Assembly (NCBI RefSeq): GCF_041956535.1
Contig: NW_027192191.1
Location: forward strand, 1,127,443-1,191,442
Direction of reading: 5' to 3'
DNA from: Calcarisporiella thermophila CBS 279.70
Lineage: Eukaryota; Calcarisporiellomycota
Length of the DNA stretch: 64,000 nt
Shown: positions 44,113 to 54,974 of the stretch, one piece after another
Numbering within the stretch: position 1 is the first letter of the stretch
How the letters are laid out: every line of letters begins with the position of its first letter
The notes under the pieces: generated by a model
The model's database searches: none
The model's input: only the letters and a program-made list of their open reading frames with translations
Told to the model about the DNA's origin: nothing
Position numbers and translations under genes: made by a program

Positions 44113-46218
44113 TTAGAGGAACTCTTTTGGTCGTCCACCAACTCCTCCTGCATAATCATATACTACACCGGCAACTCGGAAAGCCAGATCGTCGCACTCA
44201 CTGCGTGTCGCAGCTTCTGCGTATACACGTACAACATCTTCAGTGCCGGAAGGTCTAAAAGAATATAAAGTTGTTAACGCCCAAAAAATTCCAAAATAGA
44301 AGCATATTAATTACCGAACAAATGAACGGCCACTATTGTATTTTGCTACCAATTCGTCAATCTTTGCCTGCAATCCAACAGGCTCAACGAGCTGGCGTTC
44401 CGCATTTGTTGTTTTAAAAATATGACGGTCAGCAACCTTAACTTTGACAAGGCGATTCGGAAGATCAGTATATGCCTGATTCCATTCGTCTAAGCTCCAT
44501 TGGCGATGCGTTAGGATAGCTTCTACAAGGAGCAGATCAGATAGAGCGTCGCCGACCGTCTGATTAATTAGCTCAGTCAAAGCACGAAGTTTCTTAAGTG
44601 CCGTCTCCTGTGCAGGAGTGCGACCCTCGGTTGTGCGAATAATGTGGAGTGCTTGTGGGTTGAAAAGCACAGTCCCATGACCATTTGCCTCAAAATAAAC
44701 TCCAATATCATATTTTGTGGCTTCGTGATGCAAATGCTTAACCCCAGTGGCTACGCAAGATACGGGAACTTGCTATTAAAATGTGTGATTGATTGAGCCA
44801 TTTCCAAAATAATATTAATCGGTCGTTAATTATAAATTTGACATAGACATACCAGAGTATTTGATAAATAATGCGTTGAGCTTCCGTTGGCGTAAGCAGT
44901 CTGGACTACCCCGACTTTAATGGAATCAATTCCCGAAGCTTTGACAAGCTCCATAATGAACATCGATGCCAAACCGGCGATTTTATCGCCATCCAGAAGT
45001 TTAAAATGATTATCTAAATATTAAAAATTAGACAATAGGGCACAATTGGCTAAATTCTTTGAAAAGACTTACTGGAATCGGTGAAAAAGTAAACTATACG
45101 ATCAGCATCCCCATCTAAGGCAGCGCACCGATCATTAGGTGTAACTTGGAAGCCCTCAGGAAAAGCTTGGTTCGATTTAACGTAATCTGCGCCGCAGTTG
45201 TGATTAAGCTTTGTTTCCGAATTAATATCATCATTTACAATGCGCACAGAGATGATATCCTCGCCAATGTGCTTAATAAGTTCTCGAAGTTTGGGTGCGC
45301 CAACCCCATTTGCACAGTCCACAATCAGCGAAGATAGACGGGGTTTTCCTTGCTATTTAAGAATAAGGTATCAGTCATCTGTAAAATTGTTTTAGTTTAG
45401 TGCACTTGAATACATACAACAATCTGACGGTACGCAGTGGCCAACTTCTTATAATAACCTTCTTCAGTTGGCTCGCCATAGTTATCAGGAGTTCCCGCAG
45501 TATTGAGGCAACGCACAATATAATGCAATTGCGGAGTCGTTTTCAACCCATAGTCGGCATATTCAACTTCCATGGCCTTGAGAGCATCTTCTAAAGAAGC
45601 AATTAGTGCAGGGCCACTTGGGCTAATAAATAAAGTCATCATTTATATGTATTCAATATTTAAATTACAATGCAAATCATCTCACCGTGTATCCCGGGCG
45701 TATACTACTTTTGCTGGTTTAGTAATATCGATATTATTGATGGTAATAACTCGATTGATTACATCGATGAGTTGGGCTTCATCCTCTGCATTTGCCAAGT
45801 CAGTAGCATAAGTTTCCCACGATTGCTCGATCATCTCGCCGAGAGGATCAATAAGCTTAACCCCATTATCCTGTCAGAAAATATTTGTGTGTTAAATTAG
45901 ATGATGTACGACAATGTATAGGGTATTGAATGTGATTCATTTACCGGAGCAGCATTATGAGATGCAGTAATCATAATACCAATAACTTTGCCATCAAGTT
46001 TTTTTGAACGAAGAACAGCAAGGATACCCGTCCGAAATATAACAGAATCAAGAAGAGTTGCCCTTAAAACAAGACTAGTTAGGACCAAACCATTATTAGA
46101 AATAAAAGAAATTTTACTTCATGCGAAACCCAGCAGTGCCGTAACTGAACTTTAAGGCAGGCGGTTTAGGATGACGAGCCGATGCCTGCCTGATAACTGG
46201 GTTGTCGAATTTTTGCAT
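44113..46218 (-). CDS. PCM1: Phosphoacetylglucosamine mutase
   Basis: Eight exons (46218-46118, 46062-45945, 45870-45686, 45622-45418, 45352-45073, 45013-44853, 44772-44315, 44254-44113) give 549 aa. Marks in order: FSYGTAGFR near residue 25, the phosphoserine loop TASHN (Ser68), the metal site DGDADR (283-288), the sugar-binding FEANGHG near 375, and the phosphate-binding RPSGTED (503-509). It interconverts GlcNAc-6-P and GlcNAc-1-P for UDP-GlcNAc, hence chitin, N-glycans and GPI anchors. The fourth donor is taken at GTT/GTATGT because it gives an in-phase join to CAAGG. It is divergent from DPH3 with a 225-bp spacer. Confidence 0.95.
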
Positions 46219-46379
46219 TGGATCGTAACTTTTTTCTTACAAAATATAGGCGAGAAAGTGGCAAATTGAATGAGCGTAGGAAGATGATGATTACTGACAC
46301 TGTACGCTTTTTAAATCAAATCCTATAATCATTCGAGCTACAAATAGAAAAATAGATTCTGATCGAGTCGTTTCAAATA

Positions 46380-46387
46380 TGACGTAA
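46380..46387 (+). promoter_or_regulatory. TGACGTAA octamer in the PCM1/DPH3 promoter
   Basis: ATF/CREB-type bZIP half-palindrome, 57 bp upstream of the DPH3 ATG and 162 bp from the PCM1 ATG. The same octamer in the same orientation and similar distance occurs in the RAC1/YTA7 spacer. Confidence 0.4.
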
Positions 46388-46443
46388 ATTTTGTTTGCGT
46401 TTTCTTTCTCTTTCTCTTCAGCTGCCTACACATCATATTTGCG

Positions 46444-46747
46444 ATGACTTCATTTTACGACGAGATCGAGATCGAAGATTTTGAATTTGACGAAGAGACC
46501 CGCACATTCTACTATCCATGCCCGTGTGGTGATCGGTTTGCTATTACTGAGGTACACATTTCTTTGTTTGCAAAATTTTCTTTACATAGTTATTAAGTAT
46601 ATCGAATAGGATGAATTAAAAGACGGAGAAGACATCGCTCGCTGTCCAAGCTGCTCATTAATAGTTCGAGTAATCGGAATAGAAGATTATCTCGATGATG
46701 ATGGCGGAGATACGATCGATTTAGGAGGGGAGCCAATCGCAGTTTGA
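46444..46747 (+). CDS. DPH3: Diphthamide biosynthesis protein Dph3 (CSL zinc finger)
   Basis: Two exons, 46444-46551 and 46610-46747, give 81 aa (yeast 82). N-terminal [10 protein letters not shown] followed by the rubredoxin-like site Cys26-x-Cys28 and Cys48-x2-Cys51 is diagnostic for the CSL-type Dph3/Kti11. It delivers electrons to the Dph1-Dph2 radical enzyme for the first step of diphthamide synthesis on eEF2, and serves Elongator in tRNA modification. The intron falls between the two cysteine pairs. Confidence 0.96.
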
Positions 46748-47088
46748 ACATAATTACACTCGACCATTCATAGCTTATTGTACATAATCATTGTTTACTT
46801 ATTTCTCTATTATTGTCCTATTATTACTGATCCAATTACATAGATTTTCTTTTTTAACAGAATAAATAAATGAATACTGATTTAATTGTTTTAATCAGTG
46901 AGGTAGATTTGCAGAATGTAAAGGGCGTTCAAAGGTTTTATTTATACAATAACAAAGAATTTTCCAAGAAAGTGGAAGTTCTTTCAAATTAGCAGAAAAA
47001 GACAAATATCAACAATGCAGAAAAATAAATATGAAAATGCGATAAAATTTGCAGTCAGTGGAAATATAATGAGATTATATTTTCGATC
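46748..47088. other. Convergent spacer DPH3 / LRR gene
   Basis: 3' regions of two convergent genes, A+T rich. Nothing else seen. Confidence 0.6.
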
Positions 47089-48935
47089 CTATAGCAACAG
47101 TACCGAAAAGAAGACGATTGCAGCTAATATGCTCTCTTTACTCTTTGACGTATTTCCCACACTTGCAGTTGCTTCATCTGCTTCAGCTTTCGGCGACACT
47201 GCACTCTTTTTCTTTGTCTCCCCATCACCACAGTCCAGCTGGCATCGAGCAGCAAGTGATCCAGCATTATTCATAACTTCGCTCGGGGGGCAAACTTGAA
47301 AGATATTTGGTTGCATTTTACAATATTCAAGATGAGGTGGTGCTGGCACGAGCGGAAATGAGCCGCTGAGCTGGTTATAGTTCAAGGAAATGTACGTGAG
47401 GTTACCAAGTAGAGCAATTTGTTCTGGAATAGCTCCGGTGAGCTGATTATGATTCAAAGTCCTGATATGATGAAATAAAGTGAGTACAGCTAATAAGATA
47501 CATACGCTATCTTCAAAGGCTTACAATTTCTCGATGTTAGCCAGGTTACCGATAGATTTTGGGATATTTCCTCTAAGCTCATTAAATGACAGATCCCTTT
47601 ATAGTTTTATAGTATCAATAATCCTTGAATAAATGAGCATATTAGGTAGACTTACATATTTTTAATGCTGATAAGGTTCCCCAGTCTCTCAGAAATACTC
47701 CCTGAGATTTCATTATCGCCAAGCAAGAGCGAGTTCAATCTTGACAGGTTGTATAGAGATTCTGGAATTGGTCCTTTTAGCTTGTTGCCTCTCAAATTTC
47801 TATTTAAAGGAGTTTTAGAGTCTTTACTCATCAATTACATACAAAGGTACTTACAGCTGCTCTAAGCTGTGAATTGATCCGATTTCCTCTGGAATTTTTC
47901 CTGTAAAGTTGTTATGGTCTAAATACAAGTCCCGAAGACTTGATAGTTTAGCTAGTGTCTTGGGAACCGGTCCTGAAAGTTTATTGCCGCTCAGGTAGCT
48001 ATTCAAGGTAAATTACCATTGATTAGATAAGATACTGTATAGTACGAAATTTGGATAATTGATGCTTACAGGCCTTGCAGAGCGGGTAACTCCATCCATG
48101 TCTCTGGAATCGGCCCTGTAAAGCTGTTATTTCGAAGGTGCCTAAAGTAAATAGATATCGTCAATCTCATTTGTAGGAAAACCAAAAATATAAGAATTTT
48201 TTTTTAAAATTTACAGTTGCTGTAAAAGTGAAAGTTTCCCAATATCCTTTGGAAGAGATCCAGACAACTTGTTCATCTCCATATTGCTAAATTTTCAAGT
48301 ATAAAAAAAGTTAACTACTTTATCACACACTGGTTGAAGTATAAACGGTATTACATATATTTGAGGGTGTTTATGCTGCTAATTTCTGTGGGAATGCTGC
48401 CGGTCAATCCATTCTCACTTAAATCCCTTTGAAAATGTAAGAAATATACTGGATAAACTCATTGTTTCGCTAACAATAACCAAAAAACACTTACAAATGC
48501 ACCAGCCCATTTAGCTGGCCTAAGGTGGAAGGTATATTTCCAATCAGATTATTTTTGGGCAAGTTCCTATTCATCGGCAACCTTAGGACCAAATTGATTC
48601 AATATTATCACATACAGGTATACTTACAGCTGTGTCACAACACCAATGCCGCTGCACTTAACCCCAAACCATGCACAGCATCCCATCGTATCTGTTGAAT
48701 TCCAACCAGTATTTTTCACCCACCTTTCTCCTCCAAGTTCTCGGTATATCTGATTGAGAACTTGACATTCTGCTTTTAAGCTCTGTAATCGAACTTCATT
48801 CAATACAGTCGTATCAGGTAGACCTGGGAGGACACCCCCTAACTGCTCGTCTGTAGTAGGTGGCTCTGATTGTGAATTGACGGACGAAAAGAGGGAGAGT
48901 AATAATATTGCTATAGAGAAGCTATGAATTATCAT
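47089..48935 (-). CDS. Secreted leucine-rich-repeat protein, probably GPI-anchored
   Basis: Nine exons (48935-48628, 48566-48495, 48426-48355, 48286-48215, 48141-48070, 47998-47855, 47799-47656, 47596-47525, 47461-47089) give 442 aa. A signal peptide (about 1-21) and a capping region with Cys-Cys and W-G-V-C (CCAWFGVKC) precede about eleven plant-type 24-residue LRRs (N-L-G-IP--LG-L--L-L). A Cys pair and a Ser/Lys/Ala tail follow, ending in a hydrophobic stretch (SILAAIVFFSVLLL) with no cytoplasmic tail, like a GPI signal. There is no kinase. The internal exons are exactly 72 or 144 nt and every intron is phase 2, so each exon is one or two repeats. A cell-surface recognition or wall-adhesion role is inferred. 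Confidence 0.85.
47525..48566 (-). repeat. Cassette of LRR exons, 72-nt unit
   Basis: Seven consecutive exons of 72, 72, 72, 72, 144, 144 and 72 nt, each starting and ending in phase 2 and splitting the same leucine or equivalent codon, encode nine LRR units. The two 144-nt exons hold two repeats each. Confidence 0.8.
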
Positions 48936-49539
48936 CGTTCTGTGGTGTTCTTTATCTAATTAGGAGAAAAAGAGACCATAAATATAAATAAAAAATCAAA
49001 GCATAATAAAAATAGCGTAAATAAAAGAGGTCGGTAAAATGTATAGAGCAATTATTTTATGGATATTGCAAAACCCATCTCGAGGGTGACTTTTGGCCAC
49101 CATTTTCAGTGGCTTGTTTACACAACCCATATTATCTAATGAAATTATCCTCATACAAAAATAAGCGTAGTTAAAATTTTTAGCGACTATATTGGATATT
49201 AAATTTATTAGATTAAAAAGCATGTTGAGTATTGTGAGTTCGACGCCGTACAGTTGAACTACTAATAAAGAAACACAATATCATATATTCCCATTCAAAT
49301 TGTAGTAAACAAAAGATACACGCTTTAATTTCCAGAATATTAACTATAAGTGATGCTAAAGGGATAACAAAGACACAAGTATTTGCACTGTTGAAAGAAA
49401 CGAAATGAGTATAAAGGAATATATAATCTACTTCAGAAATGAAAATCGCTCAATAACTTTTTACATGCATTATTATACAAGTTTTCGTCTTCAATGGCTG
49501 GATTTATATCTATAGGCTTCAATAGAATTGAATACTTTC
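48936..49539. other. Promoter region of the LRR gene
   Basis: About 600 bp, A+T rich, upstream of the leftward LRR gene and downstream of the leftward orphan at 49540. No coding frame of note. Confidence 0.5.
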
Positions 49540-50154
49540 TTAAGGGGCCGATACTGGAGTGCAAAATGAGAATGATGGATTCGAAGGTACTGGATTACCT
49601 GCGCGCCGAATAGGGGAGGCTAGTATAGGGTAGGTGAAGAGGGCTTTAGAAATTGGGTACATGAATGTAGTCTCGTTAAAATTATATAAACTTACGGGCC
49701 AGCGGCAAAAGATCCAACGTTGTCAAGAGCTGCCCATTTGGAATGGATATTTCATCTTTCTTTATATCTTCGCTCTTCGCAATTTTCATCTTCCAAGATT
49801 TGTCTGCAGTTGGTTGAGGATATTGAATTTCTACATGTTCCACGAGTCCATTCATCAGATCTTCCTCCTCATCATTTTCAGAAGAGAAAGAGATGCGACT
49901 CATAATTTCCGTAAACTCACGATAGGCATCATGCCAATTATCACTACAAGAATATATAAATTAGTTTTCTTTAAATAAAAATTGATTGTATAGCATCATT
50001 ACGTTTGATTGGGAGAATCGATTTCCTTGGTGGGCTCACTATAGGATTCGGTGCTCTTACGTCGGAATTCCTCCGTCGAATAGCTTTCACGAAAACTGAG
50101 GGTAAGTCTTTTGGGAATAGGTGTGATGATAGGGCTCTCCAATATATTTTGCAT
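49540..50154 (-). CDS. Uncharacterised acidic protein, three exons
   Basis: Exons 50154-50003, 49943-49696 and 49598-49540 join in phase to 152 aa. Good GTAATG, GTAAGT and AG sites and in-frame joins support a real gene. The protein is hydrophilic: a Ser/Thr/Arg/Glu N-terminus (SFRESYSTEEFRRKSTESY), an aromatic patch (NWHDAYREFTEIM), an acidic cluster (SSENDEEEDL), a Lys/Asp segment and a short hydrophobic block (LLTTLDLLPLA). I recognise no family and no catalytic motif. It could be a regulatory subunit or adaptor; that is a guess. Confidence 0.6.
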
Positions 50155-50445
50155 GATTGGAAGAAAGAGGGATTATATGATTATAATATAAAGAATAATA
50201 AGGTGAGTATATACAAGAGAGAGAAAAAAATTATATTATATATGTTTTGTGGAGGAAGGGGGAAAAGTTGTAAATTTAGTTATAAGTTATCAACCCTATT
50301 CTGATTGGAGGTTGTAATTTCAGGAACGTCTTCTTCAAAATTTGAACGCAAAAAAATAGAATATTATTCAAACTATCACTCAGAGCACAAAAAAAATATA
50401 GAAATACCAAAAGAAACAAAATTTGGGCGGTATAGGTGAGAGAGA

Positions 50446-51125
50446 TTAGTAGTTATAATTTTCTTTTGAGAAATTGGGGTCCTGAAGAAATGCAGGCAAT
50501 ATTTTACTGCCGTTTTGCAACAGTGGATGGCCAGCAACTCTGTTATGTGGAAAGCAATATGATTAGTACCTTAAAAGCATGAAGCTGAAAAAGAAAAACC
50601 CCACATTTGTATAAATCTTTCCAGTCCTTCGCGTCGTTGCTCGATGACTTCATCAGCAAAACGATTTGTAAATATTTTGCCGGGGAGAGGTGGTAAATTC
50701 ACACGAGAAACTTCACGCTCCAGTGCATCTCTGAACCATTCAAACTCGCTATATCGTCTACGAACTGAAGAGGACTTAAGTTTAAAGCATGGGATGTTAG
50801 TCTACCAAAGTTTAAAAAAGATTAGATCTGAAATGAATATTATTATTATTTATTTTTTACTTCGCTTACCCGTGTAACTATTTCATAATCCGTGTACATA
50901 TTTCGTCCAAATCCTTTCATTAATGTTAATACTTAAAAACATTTCTTCTCCAAGGTAATAAAATAACTACATACCATGGGTTACTGGGTTCCGCACCTCG
51001 ATCTCTAGGAAATTTTCAGGAGCACCATACATATCTTCTGCTGACTGTTCTTTAAACTCCAGGCGAGAAATTGCACCAAAAGAACGAGGAGAGCGGGACA
51101 GAGAGGATGAGGATGGTTCCGTCAT
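50446..51125 (-). CDS. SNX3: Sorting nexin Snx3/Grd19 (PX domain)
   Basis: Four exons, 51125-50975, 50913-50870, 50801-50605 and 50539-50446, give 161 aa (yeast Snx3 162). A short N-terminal tail precedes a PX domain from about residue 28 to 150: [35 protein letters not shown] with the PI3P-binding Arg-Arg-Tyr, a Pro-rich loop (NLPPLPGK) and a final helix [10 protein letters not shown]. It binds endosomal PI3P and acts with retromer to recycle cargo to the Golgi. It is divergent from TRM1, the closest start-to-start spacing in the window (154 bp). Confidence 0.95.
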
Positions 51126-51279
51126 GATTTAATGGTTTATCGCTGGTATATTCCTTAAGGTCCAGACGCTCATAAATGAGAAATTCTGCGCCTCGTGACG
51201 ATTCGATTTATTGTGACAGCTAAGTCGGAGAAGGAATATTGGGTAGCTACGAGGTAAACAGAATATTTCACTACTTCTT

Positions 51280-53473
51280 ATGTGCATTCTCCGCAATCGC
51301 CTACTTGGACAGTTTGGGAGATTAATTCGCAAAATAAATATGTCAAACGTCCCCACCAGCAGCCTCAATAAGTACATACCAGTTACTGAGGGAAAGGCTA
51401 CAATACTTTTCCCAAAAAGTAATGAGGTATTCTATAACCCTGTCCAACAGTTTAACCGCGATATGTCCATAGCAGCAATCCGGACATGGAACATGATGTT
51501 TACAGAGGAGAGACGGGTACAAGCAGAGAAAAAAAGAATTAAAAAATGTACGTATGTTAATACATGTTATAATTGTCTATAGGTACTAAAAATATCTATA
51601 TATTTAATTTTTAGTGCAACAAAAAAACGAGCAAGAAAAGCAGACTACGGCAGATTCAAATGAAGACGCTTTTGAGCATAGATTTACGATACTTGAGGCA
51701 CTTGCCGCGTCGGGATTACGTTCAATTCGCTATGCTAAGGAAATTCCCAATTTAAAATACATTGTTGCTAATGACCTAGAGCCTGACGCGGTTGAGTCTA
51801 TCAAACGCAACATGGCTCATAATGATATTCAAGAAGATCTTTTAAGACCCAACTTAGGCGATGCATGGTAATAATATTGAGCAGCTTATAAGAAATTGGC
51901 CATAAACATTAAGTTTATTATAGTGATGTGCTATACTCACACCGGCATCCAGGGAAACGCTTCGATGTAATTGACCTTGATCCTTATGGTACAGCATCGC
52001 CTTTTATAGACGGAGCGGTGCAGGCTGTCTCCGATGGTGGTTTACTCTGCGTGACATGCACGGATATGCAAGTACTTGCTGGTGCCGCTTACTCTGAAAC
52101 ATGGTATATCGAAACTAAAAATATAGGGCATTCAAATCATTTTTTAATTCAACTTATTGTTCAAACCAGCTTTTCTAAATACGGCGGATTGCCTCTTAAG
52201 GCCGAGTTTTGTCACGAAATGGTAAATACGGATGGTGATATGTCATATTATCTCAGATAATATAGCTCTTATTGTAGGGTCTTCGCCTTGTACTTAATAT
52301 GCTTCAACAATCTGCTGCAAGATATAAAAGATATATAGTGCCTCTAGTATCATGTAGCATTGATTTTTACGTACGACTTTTTGTCCGGGTTTTTACTTCC
52401 CCTGCTGAAGTCAAGAATTCGGCGAGGTTTGTATAATTTTATGTTAGAGGGTGAATATTTTCTCATAGAGTTTCTTCAATATCTAGCAAAACATCTTTGG
52501 TATATGCTTGCTCTAGTTGCCCTACTTTTGTTACTCAACCTATGGGGAAAGTATCCAAAACAGAAAAAGGGATTAAGTATGGGATTGGTAGTGTACCCAC
52601 AAATGCTGAGTGTGAATTTTGTGGAAGCAAATATCATGTAAGTCTCATCCACCTACTATCTATATTAGAGAGATATGTAATATGACTCTTGGTCTTTTTC
52701 AGGTTGGAGGACCTACTTGGGGGCACCCCATTCACAACAAGGATTTTGTAGCTAAGATGCTCGAGCATGTAAAAGAAAACAAGGAGGCATATCAAACCCA
52801 TACTCGGATGATTGGTATGCTAACTGTAATATCGGAGGAGTTAGAGGACCCCTTATATTATACACTCTCAGATTTATCTGGGACTTTACACTGCAACACT
52901 CCACCTCTTCTTACCCTTTGGTAATATAGATGATGCAGTAAAAATGATACTTAAATAGTTATGACATGGTCTTAATTCTTTTTTAGTTCTGCTATTCTTC
53001 ATGCTGGCTATAAAGTGTCTGCATCCCATGCTTGCGTGGCTTCCATTAAAACGAATGCACCCAATACCGTCATATGGGATATTATGCGCTGCTGGGTAGT
53101 AACTCGATTCAATTCTACGACCGTGTGCTGGATGTTTTAATCGTATTTCCTTATGAATAGGTGAAAGCTCACCCAGTTACTGAGAAAAACATCAAAGCAG
53201 GCTCCCCTGCAGCCAAAATCCTCTCAGTAGAGCCCATTATTGAGGCTAATTTCACGAAACATCCAGAATCTGAGCCAGAGTCTCGCAAGGTGAAACTTGT
53301 TCGTTATCAAGCTAATCCAGAAAAAAATTGGGGACCAAAAGCCAGGCATAAACGAAAGAGGTGCGCTTATTTATAATCTGTCCTAGATATTTAATAATAT
53401 TCAATAGTTAACGCATAACCTATTGGATAGAGAAGAAAATCCCGAAACCGATGAGCCGATTTCAAAGAAATAA
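51280..53473 (+). CDS. TRM1: tRNA (guanine26-N2)-dimethyltransferase
   Basis: Ten exons (51280-51547, 51615-51867, 51924-52103, 52170-52221, 52278-52426, 52487-52637, 52703-52920, 52987-53095, 53161-53360, 53431-53473) give 540 aa. Core marks: [28 protein letters not shown] (SAM site), [25 protein letters not shown] plus CEFCG (zinc site), GPTWGHPIH and a Lys/Arg-rich C-terminus. It forms m2,2G26 in cytosolic and mitochondrial tRNAs. The first ATG opens an amphipathic basic segment (residues 2-20, Arg/Leu/Lys without acids) and a second in-frame ATG lies at 51340, so two isoforms are possible. Confidence 0.95.
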
Positions 53474-53508
53474 TTTCACCGTGTCAATAAAATTTAAATA
53501 ATATTTAA

Positions 53509-53535
53509 ATTTCTTCTAATATTATTAGAAGAAAT
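53509..53535. terminator. Perfect 12-bp inverted repeat after TRM1
   Basis: Arms 53509-53520 and 53524-53535 are exact reverse complements with a 3-nt loop, 36 bp after the TRM1 stop. In RNA it would form a strong short hairpin in the 3' UTR. Function (3' end formation, stability) is unproven; eukaryotic genes do not need such hairpins for termination. Confidence 0.5.
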
Positions 53536-53844
53536 GCTGAAATGTAGCACAGCCATTTCCACTATCTAATCGCTTATTTCATTGTTAATAGTAGATAGTT
53601 ACTAATAGTATTGCAAAATTCGGTCATAACACCAGAATATTGGAAAAAAAAATTATGAATATCTAGGAAAAAATTTAAATGTTGGCAATCAAATACTATT
53701 GCTAAACCTATGACTCTTTTATTCTCGTATATATGTATATATACACTTTCAAATAAAATATTTTCTATCATGTTAGAGATTTTTAATAATAGAAATAAAG
53801 AAATTATAAAATTAATAAGAAATAACATAAGCAAAAAATTTCTT

Positions 53845-54707
<863 letters not shown>

Positions 54708-54894
54708 CGCATCCAAAAATATTGAGTATATAGATGTTCTAAAAAAGCTATTAGAGCTTAATGTTATATATTGATAGGAATATATATGTAAAAGCGCTCT
54801 AATTTAATAACAACAATACTAATAAAGAGATAAGAAGAATGAGATGGAGAGAGCTTTCTTTTTACCAACGGCTCTTACAAGTTTCGCGTTAGTG

Positions 54895-54902
54895 TGACGT
54901 AA
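54895..54902 (+). promoter_or_regulatory. TGACGTAA octamer in the RAC1/YTA7 promoter
   Basis: Identical to the element at 46380, again on the plus strand and 73 bp upstream of the rightward gene's ATG (188 bp from RAC1). Candidate bZIP (ATF/CREB) site. Confidence 0.4.
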
Positions 54903-54974
54903 CCCATCTGTGCTGAAACACAAATTTCATAATTGCAATTTCAAATAAGATATCAATTATATTAACCGACAAAG

